Source of the DNA: an uncultured Rhodobiaceae bacterium
GTDB taxonomy: Archaea; Thermoplasmatota; Poseidoniia; Poseidoniales; Poseidoniaceae
Assembly: GCA_937911445.1 (NCBI GenBank)
Contig: CALDQY010000278.1
Coordinates: 1 to 6,510 of the forward strand
Direction of reading: 5' to 3'
Length of the DNA stretch: 6,510 bases
Part shown: in pieces, positions 1 to 5,536 of the stretch
How positions within the stretch are numbered: the stretch's first letter is position 1
Layout: every line of letters begins with the position of its first letter
Made by a program: the position numbers and the translations under genes
Notes under the pieces: generated by a model
Told to the model about the DNA's origin: nothing
Databases searched by the model: none
What the model saw: the letters and a program-made list of their open reading frames with translations, nothing else

Positions 1-48
1 CGTGAAGTCATCCCATTCCCACGTGACTCCCGTCGGGTCACACCCTGA
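1..48 (+). CDS. C-terminal end of a class IIb aminoacyl-tRNA synthetase (AspRS/AsnRS type), partial
   Basis: Frame 1 is open from the left edge to TGA at 46-48 and encodes REVIPFPRDSRRVTP. A terminal R-E-x-I-x-F-P-R-D-x-x-R-x-T-P is the usual end of archaeal aspartyl-tRNA synthetases, and the related asparaginyl enzymes end in a similar 'R-x-V-I-P-F-P-R' tail. This stretch lies just after motif 3 of the class II catalytic core. The enzyme would charge tRNA-Asp or tRNA-Asn in the cytoplasm. The I-P-F-P part leans to AsnRS and the R-x-T-P end leans to archaeal AspRS, so I leave the amino acid open. The stop codon overlaps the GAGG ribosome site of the next gene, which suggests co-transcription. 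Only 15 residues are visible; the call rests on this tail alone. Confidence 0.7.
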   Translation, partial: REVIPFPRDSRRVTP

Positions 49-57
49 GGATTCACC

Positions 58-1101
58 ATGCAACCCATCGTTGCACTTGGTTGTGGACTGGTCGGAGAAT
101 ACGTCATCCATAGGCTTGCTGATGAGGGGCATCAGGTTGTAGCAGTGGACATACGCATCCCAGAATCCCTTGCTCATCACTCAGAAGTAATCTCTATAGA
201 AAGTGATGCACAAGAATATGTTGCTTCTCTCAAAGACAAAAGCATCGTAATCAACATGCTTCCAGGAAGGATTGGACATCGCATTCGGGAACATCTTGTT
301 CGAGGTGGTCATTCCATCGTTGATTTGGCGTTTACCGAAGAAGATCCACAAACATTGGATGCATTGGCAAAGGAGCACAAGGCGACCATGATTTGGGACA
401 TCGGTATTGCACCGGGTTTGTCCAACATGCTTCTCGCACAAGCTCAGCGTGAGTTTGGTCACCTCGATGACGTCAGCATCCATGTTGGAGGAAATCCAAC
501 GCAACCCGATGAAGAATGGTCGTACATGGCTCCATTTTCTCCTTCAGACGTCATCGAGGAATACACACGTCCTGCACGAATCGTTCGAGATGGTGAAATC
601 GTCACCGTTCCTGCTCTCACAGAGCGGCATTGTATCGAGGTTGAAGGAACGGACGGAATGGATGCATTCCTGACGGATGGCCTACGTAGTGTCCTTTCAA
701 CCATCAATGCAACCAACATGGCAGAGTATACGGTTCGTTGGCCTCAACATATCGATCGCTGGTTGTCCGAGGGAAAGGACACTCCTGAGGAAGAACTCCT
801 CGCTGCATGGACATTCGATAGGAACCGCTCAGAATTCACATGGATGAAGGTTCGATGTCAAGCCAAGAACGAGGTAAGACAGTGGACCATTGTCGATTAT
901 GGACACGAAGGGGATGGTTCAATGGCACGAACCACGGGCCTTGTCACGTACGCACTCGCTTCTTTGTTTGCGACAAAAGGTCCAGAATATTGTGGCCTTG
1001 GACACGGAATTTATTCACCCGAATTGGTCAATGAAGCAACCTTGGAATACGTCCTTGATGTCTTCCAAAAGCACGGTGTGAATGTTATTTATTCCAAGTA
1101 A
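58..1101 (+). CDS. Saccharopine dehydrogenase / lysine 6-dehydrogenase-like NAD(P)-dependent oxidoreductase
   Basis: This 347-residue protein fits the saccharopine dehydrogenase-like superfamily, which oxidises or reductively forms secondary amines and amino acids such as saccharopine, lysine or carboxyspermidine compounds. An N-terminal Rossmann fold shows the dinucleotide glycine motif G8-C-G10-L-V-G13 and an acidic strand end at D31. The family signature DIGIAPGLSN is at residues 114-123, where the catalytic domain begins. Further family-like blocks are YTRPARIVRDGE (169-180), TDGLRS (206-211), the TVRWPQH segment (225-231), and MARTTG (289-294) near the end. The length is normal for the single-domain members, with no signal peptide or membrane segment, so it is cytosolic. 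Start ATG 58 has GAGG at 47-50 with seven bases between. It probably shares a transcript with the synthetase upstream. The exact substrate cannot be read from sequence; lysine, saccharopine or a polyamine precursor are all possible. Confidence 0.85.
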   Translation: MQPIVALGCGLVGEYVIHRLADEGHQVVAVDIRIPESLAHHSEVISIESDAQEYVASLKDKSIVINMLPGRIGHRIREHLVRGGHSIVDLAFTEEDPQTLDALAKEHKATMIWDIGIAPGLSNMLLAQAQREFGHLDDVSIHVGGNPTQPDEEWSYMAPFSPSDVIEEYTRPARIVRDGEIVTVPALTERHCIEVEGTDGMDAFLTDGLRSVLSTINATNMAEYTVRWPQHIDRWLSEGKDTPEEELLAAWTFDRNRSEFTWMKVRCQAKNEVRQWTIVDYGHEGDGSMARTTGLVTYALASLFATKGPEYCGLGHGIYSPELVNEATLEYVLDVFQKHGVNVIYSK

Positions 1102-1147
1102 ACAAAGGCACCATCAATTTCAATAGAAATCACACAATGCGATTATC

Positions 1148-1987
1148 ATGACTCTAGAACGATGCCTCGATGAACTCCAATCTGGAATCGGTGGTCAGAA
1201 ATGGTTTCCAAAAACAAAATTCACACAATACACAGGAATCAAGGGAAAGACCCCGCAGAACCTATCCATTGATCATCATCAGAATTACGTCAACACTCAT
1301 CCTTTGTTGAGTGAAAATGGGATGTATCTGTTTCGTTTAGGAAGTGGAACATTCAGTTTGGTAGAATCGAAAGATATTCTCAATGATTACTTTGTTCAGG
1401 ATTCAATTTTCCCTGAACAAGGAGAAAGATACGTTTCATCGGCCAGCCAACAGGATTTATTTTCTTTCTCAATCATGCCAAAGCTCACAGAAAATACGCT
1501 CCTAAGTTTAGGCTTAGCAACCGGTGTAATTCAAGCCGGGCTTGGGATGGATTCTGAAGAGCCGATACCGTCCCCAAGCGAAGCAAATGGGACTTACACA
1601 TTCAAAATCAACAATCCTCATCATGACAAAGATTTTGACCATCATGGGCAAGTAGAAATTGATACAGTCGTCTTCGGAAAAATGAATGGGAAATACACGC
1701 TATTCGTCATTGAAGGAAAGGAAGGGAAACCCAGCACGACCCTAGCAAAACACAAAATCGCTTATCCAGTCATGGCACTAGCAAGTGAAGGAAAAATACC
1801 CGAGTACGTCGACATTGTGCCCGTTTATGTCCGCGCATGGCACGATAAGAAAAACGATTCAATCCACTTCTGCGTTGCAAAATTTTCGATGAACTGCAAC
1901 CCGCGAGATTCACCTGTCGATTTGAAAGAGATCAAATTAAACTCTATTCCGAAGCATCTCTATCTCAAGAACATTTTTTCTCAATAA
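1148..1987 (+). CDS. Orphan protein with a PD-(D/E)XK nuclease signature; possible restriction-like endonuclease
   Basis: I do not recognise the whole 279-residue protein. Its C-terminal half carries a plausible PD-(D/E)XK nuclease core: E170-I-D172 on one strand, a spacer of 16 residues, then E189-G-K191 at the end of a hydrophobic strand (LFVIEGK), followed by a basic helix with KHKIAYP (201-207). An acidic residue, then 'viE-x-K' and a helix ending in Y-P, is the layout seen in several type II restriction endonuclease families. The N-terminal half has an aromatic-rich block, NGMYLFRLGSGTFSLV (57-72), which could be a specificity or accessory domain. It is cytosolic, with no signal peptide. 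No methyltransferase is visible beside it. The codons look more AT-rich than those of its neighbours, with many AAA lysines, suggesting acquisition by transfer. Start ATG 1148 has no clear Shine-Dalgarno site. T-rich runs at its 3' end (1974-1979) may aid termination. Confidence 0.6.
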   Translation: MTLERCLDELQSGIGGQKWFPKTKFTQYTGIKGKTPQNLSIDHHQNYVNTHPLLSENGMYLFRLGSGTFSLVESKDILNDYFVQDSIFPEQGERYVSSASQQDLFSFSIMPKLTENTLLSLGLATGVIQAGLGMDSEEPIPSPSEANGTYTFKINNPHHDKDFDHHGQVEIDTVVFGKMNGKYTLFVIEGKEGKPSTTLAKHKIAYPVMALASEGKIPEYVDIVPVYVRAWHDKKNDSIHFCVAKFSMNCNPRDSPVDLKEIKLNSIPKHLYLKNIFSQ

Positions 1988-1998
1988 GTGATTCTGCG

Positions 1999-2109
1999 TC
2001 ATAGCATTGGTTCATCGCAATGTGGGCAGGGCATTCCCGGAATGAATTCTCCTAAGAGGAAGCCACAGTTTGTGCAGATGCTAGTCAGGAAGTCATCGAT
2101 GTTGCTCAT
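1999..2109 (-). CDS. 36-residue zinc-ribbon microprotein
   Basis: A short minus-strand frame from ATG 2109 to TGA 1999 encodes 36 residues with two CxxC knuckles: C12-T-N-C15-G-F-L-L and C28-P-H-C31. This is the typical treble-clef zinc-ribbon pattern (CxxCG...CPxC), with 12 residues between the knuckles. There is nothing else to it beyond a short acidic N-terminus, so it is a minimal one-domain zinc protein, possibly binding nucleic acid or a protein partner. It is too short for usual gene cut-offs. An AT-rich TATA-like element lies about 26 bases upstream of the ATG, so it may be read from a leaderless transcript, as well as from the upstream minus-strand genes. It converges with the nuclease-like gene, with 11 bases between their stops. 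The function is unknown. The four well-spaced cysteines are the main evidence. Confidence 0.7.
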   Translation of the reverse strand: MSNIDDFLTSICTNCGFLLGEFIPGMPCPHCDEPML

Positions 2110-2130
2110 GCATCGAAATAGACAGACTCG

Positions 2131-2139
2131 TATATTATT
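2131..2139 (-). promoter_or_regulatory. TATA-like box for the zinc-ribbon microprotein, probable leaderless promoter
   Basis: Read on the minus strand this is AATAATATA, centred 26 bases before the A of the microprotein start codon. That is the usual distance between an archaeal TATA box and the transcription start, so transcription would begin at or next to the ATG. No Shine-Dalgarno site precedes that ATG. The box overlaps the stop codon of the upstream membrane microprotein gene (2135-2137), so part of the AT-richness could simply be coding. Confidence 0.4.
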
Positions 2140-2380
2140 CTGAAGGTGTTTCAGACGAACCTGTTTTTGATTTGATGAATTTGAACAAGATTCTTGAGAA
2201 GATCATTGAAGCGATGAAAATGAGAATCGTCACCCACCATGGAGCCTCTGTTGAGGTGGCAAAGAAGTAGGCAAACAAGAGAATTCCAAAGCCGTAAACA
2301 GCTCGAAAAGCCGAATAGAAAAGAAACGATTTGAACAACGGGCTGTTTCGAATCTTCTGCATTGATGATTCTTCTTTCAT
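2135..2380 (-). CDS. Small two-helix membrane protein
   Basis: This is an 81-residue protein starting MKEESSMQKIRNS. A longer frame runs up to ATG 2416, but ATG 2380 is preferred because it forms an ATGA overlap with the stop of the HAD gene and has GAGGGAG (2393-2387) six bases upstream. Two hydrophobic helices are visible at about residues 17-41 and 48-66, joined by a short loop containing APWW. The tail is basic and then acidic (KFIKSK...SETPSE). The arrangement recalls the small actinobacterial DUF4229-like proteins, but the match is by pattern only. It would sit in the cytoplasmic membrane, perhaps with the membrane-anchored glycosyltransferase-like protein two genes upstream. The function is unknown. 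Confidence 0.75.
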   Translation of the reverse strand: MKEESSMQKIRNSPLFKSFLFYSAFRAVYGFGILLFAYFFATSTEAPWWVTILIFIASMIFSRILFKFIKSKTGSSETPSE

Positions 2381-3153
2381 ACCGCACTCCCTCGTGAAGC
2401 AAAGAATCTGCGACATGATTCCAAAACTATTGAAAGATCCTTCTCTCGAATGACTTCATTTGCATACGCCAAGGGTCGCTCATCCCATGGATTGAAACAA
2501 ATGGCATGTGCTGCTTCTTCGAACATTCCGATGTCACCTGCGGAATCACCTACAGCGATTACATGTGCTTCGTCCACATTGAGGCGACGACGTAACATGC
2601 GAACCAATGCTCCTTTCCCATCCATCTGAACTTGATAACGTCCATAATCTTGGACGAGCAGAGAACCGTCGGTTTGACCTGAACCAGTGGTCCAACCGTT
2701 CGTAAAGACATGAAGGCGGGTGTCGAATCCGTTCGCAAGTTTTGCTGAGGTGTGACGATCGATTCCACCCCATCGTCGTTGCCACTTCTTCTCACTAGGG
2801 AACAGACAAGAAATATCACGAGCCGTTTGTTGTAAGCCACCACTTACTATGGCCATATGGTGGCCATCATCAAGGAGAGACTGAATCAAATGCTGATAAT
2901 TCTTCATCATCGGCATGCCTTCCATGCAAGCCCGTAAGTCCGCATCTGTGATTTCAGTTCCCCGTTGTTCTCGCCAACTGTTCTTGATGAGAGCGATATC
3001 AAGCTTGATCCAATCCCATTCATCCAACAATCCTTGATTGTAGAGACTAAACGATTCATCGTTGTTGATACCAAGACAATCATAAACGAATTGCCACGTG
3101 GAAAAGTGATCGACGAGGACACGGTCCATATCCAAGCAAACAAGTCCACGCAT
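2377..3153 (-). CDS. HAD-superfamily phosphatase, phosphoserine phosphatase-like (subfamily IB)
   Basis: This 258-residue protein shows all four HAD motifs. Motif I is D8-M-D10-R-V, where D8 is the expected nucleophile and D10 the acid/base. Motif II is S104 in AIVSGG. Motif III is K180 in DGKGAL. Motif IV is GDSAGD (202-207), with D203 and D207 for magnesium binding. A helical cap lies between motifs I and II (about residues 15-95), as in phosphoserine phosphatase-like enzymes, which hydrolyse small phosphomonoesters. In motif I the residue after the second Asp is Arg, where Gly or Ser is more usual, so substrate preference may differ from true serB. It is cytosolic. The ATG follows directly on the TGA of the upstream glycosyltransferase-like gene (TGAATG), and its own TGA overlaps the next ATG, so all three are likely translationally coupled. 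A role in lipid- or sugar-phosphate turnover is an inference from those neighbours. Confidence 0.85.
   Translation of the reverse strand: MRGLVCLDMDRVLVDHFSTWQFVYDCLGINNDESFSLYNQGLLDEWDWIKLDIALIKNSWREQRGTEITDADLRACMEGMPMMKNYQHLIQSLLDDGHHMAIVSGGLQQTARDISCLFPSEKKWQRRWGGIDRHTSAKLANGFDTRLHVFTNGWTTGSGQTDGSLLVQDYGRYQVQMDGKGALVRMLRRRLNVDEAHVIAVGDSAGDIGMFEEAAHAICFNPWDERPLAYANEVIREKDLSIVLESCRRFFASRGSAV
2387..2393 (-). promoter_or_regulatory. Shine-Dalgarno site deciding the start of the membrane microprotein
   Basis: The minus strand reads GAGGGAG, six bases before ATG 2380. It lies inside the last codons of the HAD gene. Together with the ATGA stop-start overlap it supports ATG 2380 over the in-frame ATG at 2416. 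Confidence 0.6.
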
Positions 3154-3990
3154 TCACTGACCACCTCTTGGACCATCGTACTGGGCTTGAACCTGTTCAA
3201 CTTGCTTGCCCATAATATAGAGAATTAAGGCGATCATCATAGCGAACAATCCGAACAACGTCATTGCGATTGTTAGAAGTGTAACACCAATGGACTCGGT
3301 CGAAAGTTCTGTGAACGTATTGACGACACCTCCTGAGAGACGATATCCAAGCACAAAGAGAACAATTCCAGGAATGCCAAACAGGAACAATGGGTGTCTT
3401 GATTCAATCATCCACATAAACAGTTGAGCAAAACGAGATGCTGTTGCAAGCGATTCCCGCTGAGGAAGAGAAGGAAGCGTCGTTGATTCAATGACTCGGA
3501 CACGCAATTGGTCAGAGAGGTCGTGAGCGGTTGCCTCCTCACTCGCTGACACCAACTCATCCAATCCCTGCAGGCTCACTGAAGCATGTTGGAAGCGAGA
3601 GGAACCAAGAAGGCTTTTGCTGGGGCGTAATTCATCTTCATCCTCTGAAGATACAAGACCGATGTACACATCCCAATTTTCACGAGAACGGTTGAGATGA
3701 AGTGGGAATTCACGTAGGGACCATTGTTTGTTGATGTGGATGAAGAGATAATTGTCAGCCGGTTCCAGATTGGATTCTTTCAGACATCGGGAGACAGAGA
3801 GAATGTCATCGTCTTCACAAGTGAGAAGTTTGCACCCCACCTCTTCAACGAGGATGGCCGTCTCATCCTCAGAGCCAAGATCGATGAAGACAACATCATC
3901 GGTAGCTTGGCGGGCTCGAGTCAGGAACGATACAACACGCAATTCGATGTTGCATCCGATTCCAACGATGCGCAGAGGGACGTTCGCCAC
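3154..3990 (-). CDS. Membrane-anchored degenerate GT2-like glycosyltransferase (probable pseudoenzyme)
   Basis: This 278-residue protein starts at GTG 3990; an in-frame TGA four codons upstream rules out a longer form. Residues 1-110 follow the GT-A order of GT2 enzymes: a first strand (LRIVGIG), then VVFIDLGSEDET (33-44), which matches the VVDDGSxDxT block. The second Asp of that block is Leu38. Where active enzymes have the acidic DxD-like motif (for example LDADG or GDGQ), this protein reads IHINKQW (84-90), with no acidic residue. The C-terminus has two membrane segments, about 200-218 (beginning HPLFLFGIPG) and 234-260, matching the tail of archaeal dolichol-phosphate sugar transferases. 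The middle (about 115-180) is acidic and Ser-rich with no clear family. I infer a membrane protein that has lost transferase chemistry. It leads the minus-strand cluster and is divergent from an intact GT2 gene, which could be its partner. Confidence 0.7.
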   Translation of the reverse strand: MANVPLRIVGIGCNIELRVVSFLTRARQATDDVVFIDLGSEDETAILVEEVGCKLLTCEDDDILSVSRCLKESNLEPADNYLFIHINKQWSLREFPLHLNRSRENWDVYIGLVSSEDEDELRPSKSLLGSSRFQHASVSLQGLDELVSASEEATAHDLSDQLRVRVIESTTLPSLPQRESLATASRFAQLFMWMIESRHPLFLFGIPGIVLFVLGYRLSGGVVNTFTELSTESIGVTLLTIAMTLFGLFAMMIALILYIMGKQVEQVQAQYDGPRGGQ

Positions 3991-4056
3991 GTTTGCTGTT
4001 CAAGGTCCTGCCTTTCAATGCTCCCTCATGTGTTTGCCTCACAACCCCTTTTTGCT

Positions 4057-4063
4057 GAGGTGA
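4057..4063 (+). promoter_or_regulatory. Shine-Dalgarno site deciding a GTG start
   Basis: GAGGTGA is the full archaeal Shine-Dalgarno consensus. It lies one base from TTG 4065 (too close), seven from GTG 4071 (ideal), and 13 and 16 from ATG 4077 and ATG 4080. The spacing therefore favours GTG 4071 as the start of the downstream glycosyltransferase. Confidence 0.7.
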
Positions 4064-4070
4064 ATTGGAT

Positions 4071-4973
4071 GTGGACATGATGGGAGGACAGGCCATTGGT
4101 GTCGTCATTCCAGCACGAAACGAAGAGGCCCACATCGGCAAGGTTTTGGAGACGCTTCCAGAATTTGTGGATTACGCTGTTGTGATTGATGATGGTTCGA
4201 TTGATGCAACCTACGAGATGGCCTCAACAGCATCATCAACAGCCGAAATAACGATTCTTCAAACAGAAGGAATGGGAGTCGGTGCAGCCATTGACCTCGG
4301 ACATCAACACCTGCTCAAAACGATTGAACAACCGTTCGTGAGCGTCGTCATGGCCGGTGATGGCCAAATGGATCCTGACGATCTCGCAGCGGTTGTTCAA
4401 CCAATCCTCGATGATGAAGCAGACCATGTCAAAGGCAATCGAATGTCAACACCTACTGATATGGAGCAGATGCCAAAACGCAGGCGACGAGCATCACGTA
4501 TCCTCGGTTGGTTGACCACCCTGGCAAGTGGACGAGTCACATCAGACCCCCAATGTGGGTATACAGCAACCTCTTCCAACCTTCTTCAGCAATGGAACTG
4601 GGAACGGTCTTGGCGAGGCTATGGTTATCCAAACTACTGGCTTATTCATCTCTCAGGCCAAGGCTGGAGAGTCCAAGACGTTCGTGTGAAAGCCGTCTAT
4701 GGAAGCGAACAATCAGGAATCAAACCGGCTCGATTCTTTGCATCTGTTGGATGCATGATGACCGTTGAGCATCATCGAAGAGCGTTCAAACATCTGTTCG
4801 GTTCGGTTTGGATGTTGCTTTCATTCTTGTTCTACATCACAGGTTACGGATTCGGCATCTATGCCATCCAGAAACCCGTTGCATTGCTCGGACTGCCTCT
4901 CTGTTGGTGGATAGCACACAGGCTTGACCGCCTTGCAATGCGTCGATTGATTGGTGGGCGTACCAAGATTTGA
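4071..4973 (+). CDS. GT2-family glycosyltransferase with C-terminal membrane segments
   Basis: This protein has 300 residues from GTG 4071, chosen because GAGGTGA lies seven bases upstream; TTG 4065, ATG 4077 and ATG 4080 are alternatives. It looks like an intact inverting GT2 enzyme that moves sugar from a nucleotide-sugar to a lipid or glycan acceptor on the cytoplasmic face of the membrane. Visible motifs, numbered from GTG, are VVIPARNEEAHIG (11-23), IDDGSIDAT (39-47), AGDGQMDP (95-102, the metal/nucleotide-sugar motif), KGNR (121-124), and DPQCGY (159-164), followed by the acceptor-side region. Two hydrophobic segments, about 243-265 and 269-285, anchor the C-terminus. The order closely matches polysaccharide or dolichol-type sugar transferases. 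It is transcribed away from the degenerate GT gene, with 80 bases between starts. Its last six codons and stop lie antisense within a tRNA gene. Confidence 0.85.
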   Translation: MDMMGGQAIGVVIPARNEEAHIGKVLETLPEFVDYAVVIDDGSIDATYEMASTASSTAEITILQTEGMGVGAAIDLGHQHLLKTIEQPFVSVVMAGDGQMDPDDLAAVVQPILDDEADHVKGNRMSTPTDMEQMPKRRRRASRILGWLTTLASGRVTSDPQCGYTATSSNLLQQWNWERSWRGYGYPNYWLIHLSGQGWRVQDVRVKAVYGSEQSGIKPARFFASVGCMMTVEHHRRAFKHLFGSVWMLLSFLFYITGYGFGIYAIQKPVALLGLPLCWWIAHRLDRLAMRRLIGGRTKI

Positions 4974-5029
4974 ACTTGGGTCCAAGGCTCCCAAAGCCCC
5001 GAGTATAGGCCAAACTAACCCATACGCCC
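4952..5029 (-). tRNA. tRNA-Pro (anticodon UGG), CCA encoded
   Basis: The minus strand folds as a complete cloverleaf with no intron. The acceptor stem GGGCGTA/TACGCCC is a perfect seven base pairs. The D-arm has GGT pairing ACT and a loop with the G18-G19 pair. The anticodon stem is GGGGC/GCCTT with loop TTTGGGA, placing anticodon TGG at 4993-4991 with G37 after it, as expected for proline. The variable loop is four bases, GGAC. The T-stem is CCAAG/CTTGG with loop TTCAAAT. The discriminator is A73 and a genomic CCA follows (4954-4952). No good TATA box lies about 26 bases upstream, so it may be processed from the transcript of the upstream zinc-ribbon gene. Its 3' 22 bases overlap the end of the glycosyltransferase gene on the other strand. 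Confidence 0.96.
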
Positions 5030-5086
5030 TTGAGTTGGGGGACGTGGTTCCACCTATGAACTTCACTCAAGGAGGAGCCACGTCCC
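5028..5086 (-). repeat. Two interleaved inverted repeats between a coding 3' end and tRNA-Pro
   Basis: On the minus strand, GGGACGTGG (5086-5078) is perfectly complementary to CCACGTCCC (5047-5039), and CCTTGAGT (5072-5065) to ACTCAAGG (5035-5028). The arms alternate A-B-A'-B', an H-type pseudoknot order, with connecting stretches of 5, 17 and 3 bases. Arm A is the last codons of the zinc-ribbon gene (Gly-Thr-Trp), arm B spans its stop, and arm B' includes the first two tRNA bases. The 3-base connector makes both stems forming at once sterically hard. Alternative folding, tRNA 5' processing or termination are possible roles; chance is not excluded. Confidence 0.4.
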
Positions 5087-5536
5087 ATCACGCTGGCGAA
5101 CAAGGGTTCCATCCAATTCCATCTTCTCGAGAATGTCATCAACGAGTAGATCAGCGTCAAGTTTGTCCAAAATGATTTGGACATCTTCTCGGTAGAGAAT
5201 CATGTCCTCTCCAACCGCTTTCTGAATCGCGGAATAGATGGCACGAGGTGATGAAGAGGAGGATGCAATGAGTGGTTCATCCATCTGTTCAAGCTTCTTC
5301 CTCAGTTCGTCACGCAATTCTTCGGGCGTGTTGGCCAGAGCAACTTCGATGCGTAGTTGTGCAGATGAATCGGCCGTTGCAATGATTGGTGTGGTCGCAG
5401 GAAGTGACTGGCCACAATGCGGGCACTGTCGAGGTTGTCCTCGGATACCGTGGCAGTTACGACATGCAGGACAGCGTACAACCGACCATGTTCCTGCCAT
5501 GGGACAAGATTCTGGCAACGGATTATGAAGATTCAC
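5063..5536 (-). CDS. Zinc-ribbon plus winged-helix-like protein
   Basis: This 157-residue protein starts at GTG 5536, whose GTGA overlaps the stop of the upstream gene. ATG 5500 (residue 13, MAGTWSVV) is a strong alternative, since the conserved part begins there. An N-terminal zinc ribbon shows C22-P-A-C25, an extra C28, and C38-P-H-C41-G. Its VVRCPxC opening recalls archaeal DUF5817/DUF1922-like zinc ribbons. Residues 70-86 form a charged helix. Residues 95-157 look like a winged-helix fold: helices around 98-108, 115-127 and 130-141, then a wing of two strands, GTLVRQRDGTWLLL. Together this suggests a DNA- or RNA-binding regulator or an adaptor in the cytoplasm. Coupling to the degenerate decarboxylase gene suggests a shared task. 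The target is unknown. Confidence 0.75.
   Translation of the reverse strand: MNLHNPLPESCPMAGTWSVVRCPACRNCHGIRGQPRQCPHCGQSLPATTPIIATADSSAQLRIEVALANTPEELRDELRKKLEQMDEPLIASSSSSPRAIYSAIQKAVGEDMILYREDVQIILDKLDADLLVDDILEKMELDGTLVRQRDGTWLLLE

Noticed and set aside
1117..1130. Short inverted repeat ATTTC-AATA-GAAAT before the nuclease-like gene
   Set aside because: Only five AT-rich pairs; it is neither a convincing terminator nor a clear TATA box.
2151..2402. Second minus-strand frame through the membrane microprotein
   Set aside because: It is a shifted reading of the same DNA; the chosen frame has membrane helices, a ribosome site and an ATGA junction.
4951..5175. Plus-strand open frame beginning MVGVPRFELGS
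   Set aside because: The first part is the antisense translation of tRNA-Pro, a known false-protein pattern, and the rest is antisense to the zinc-ribbon/winged-helix gene.
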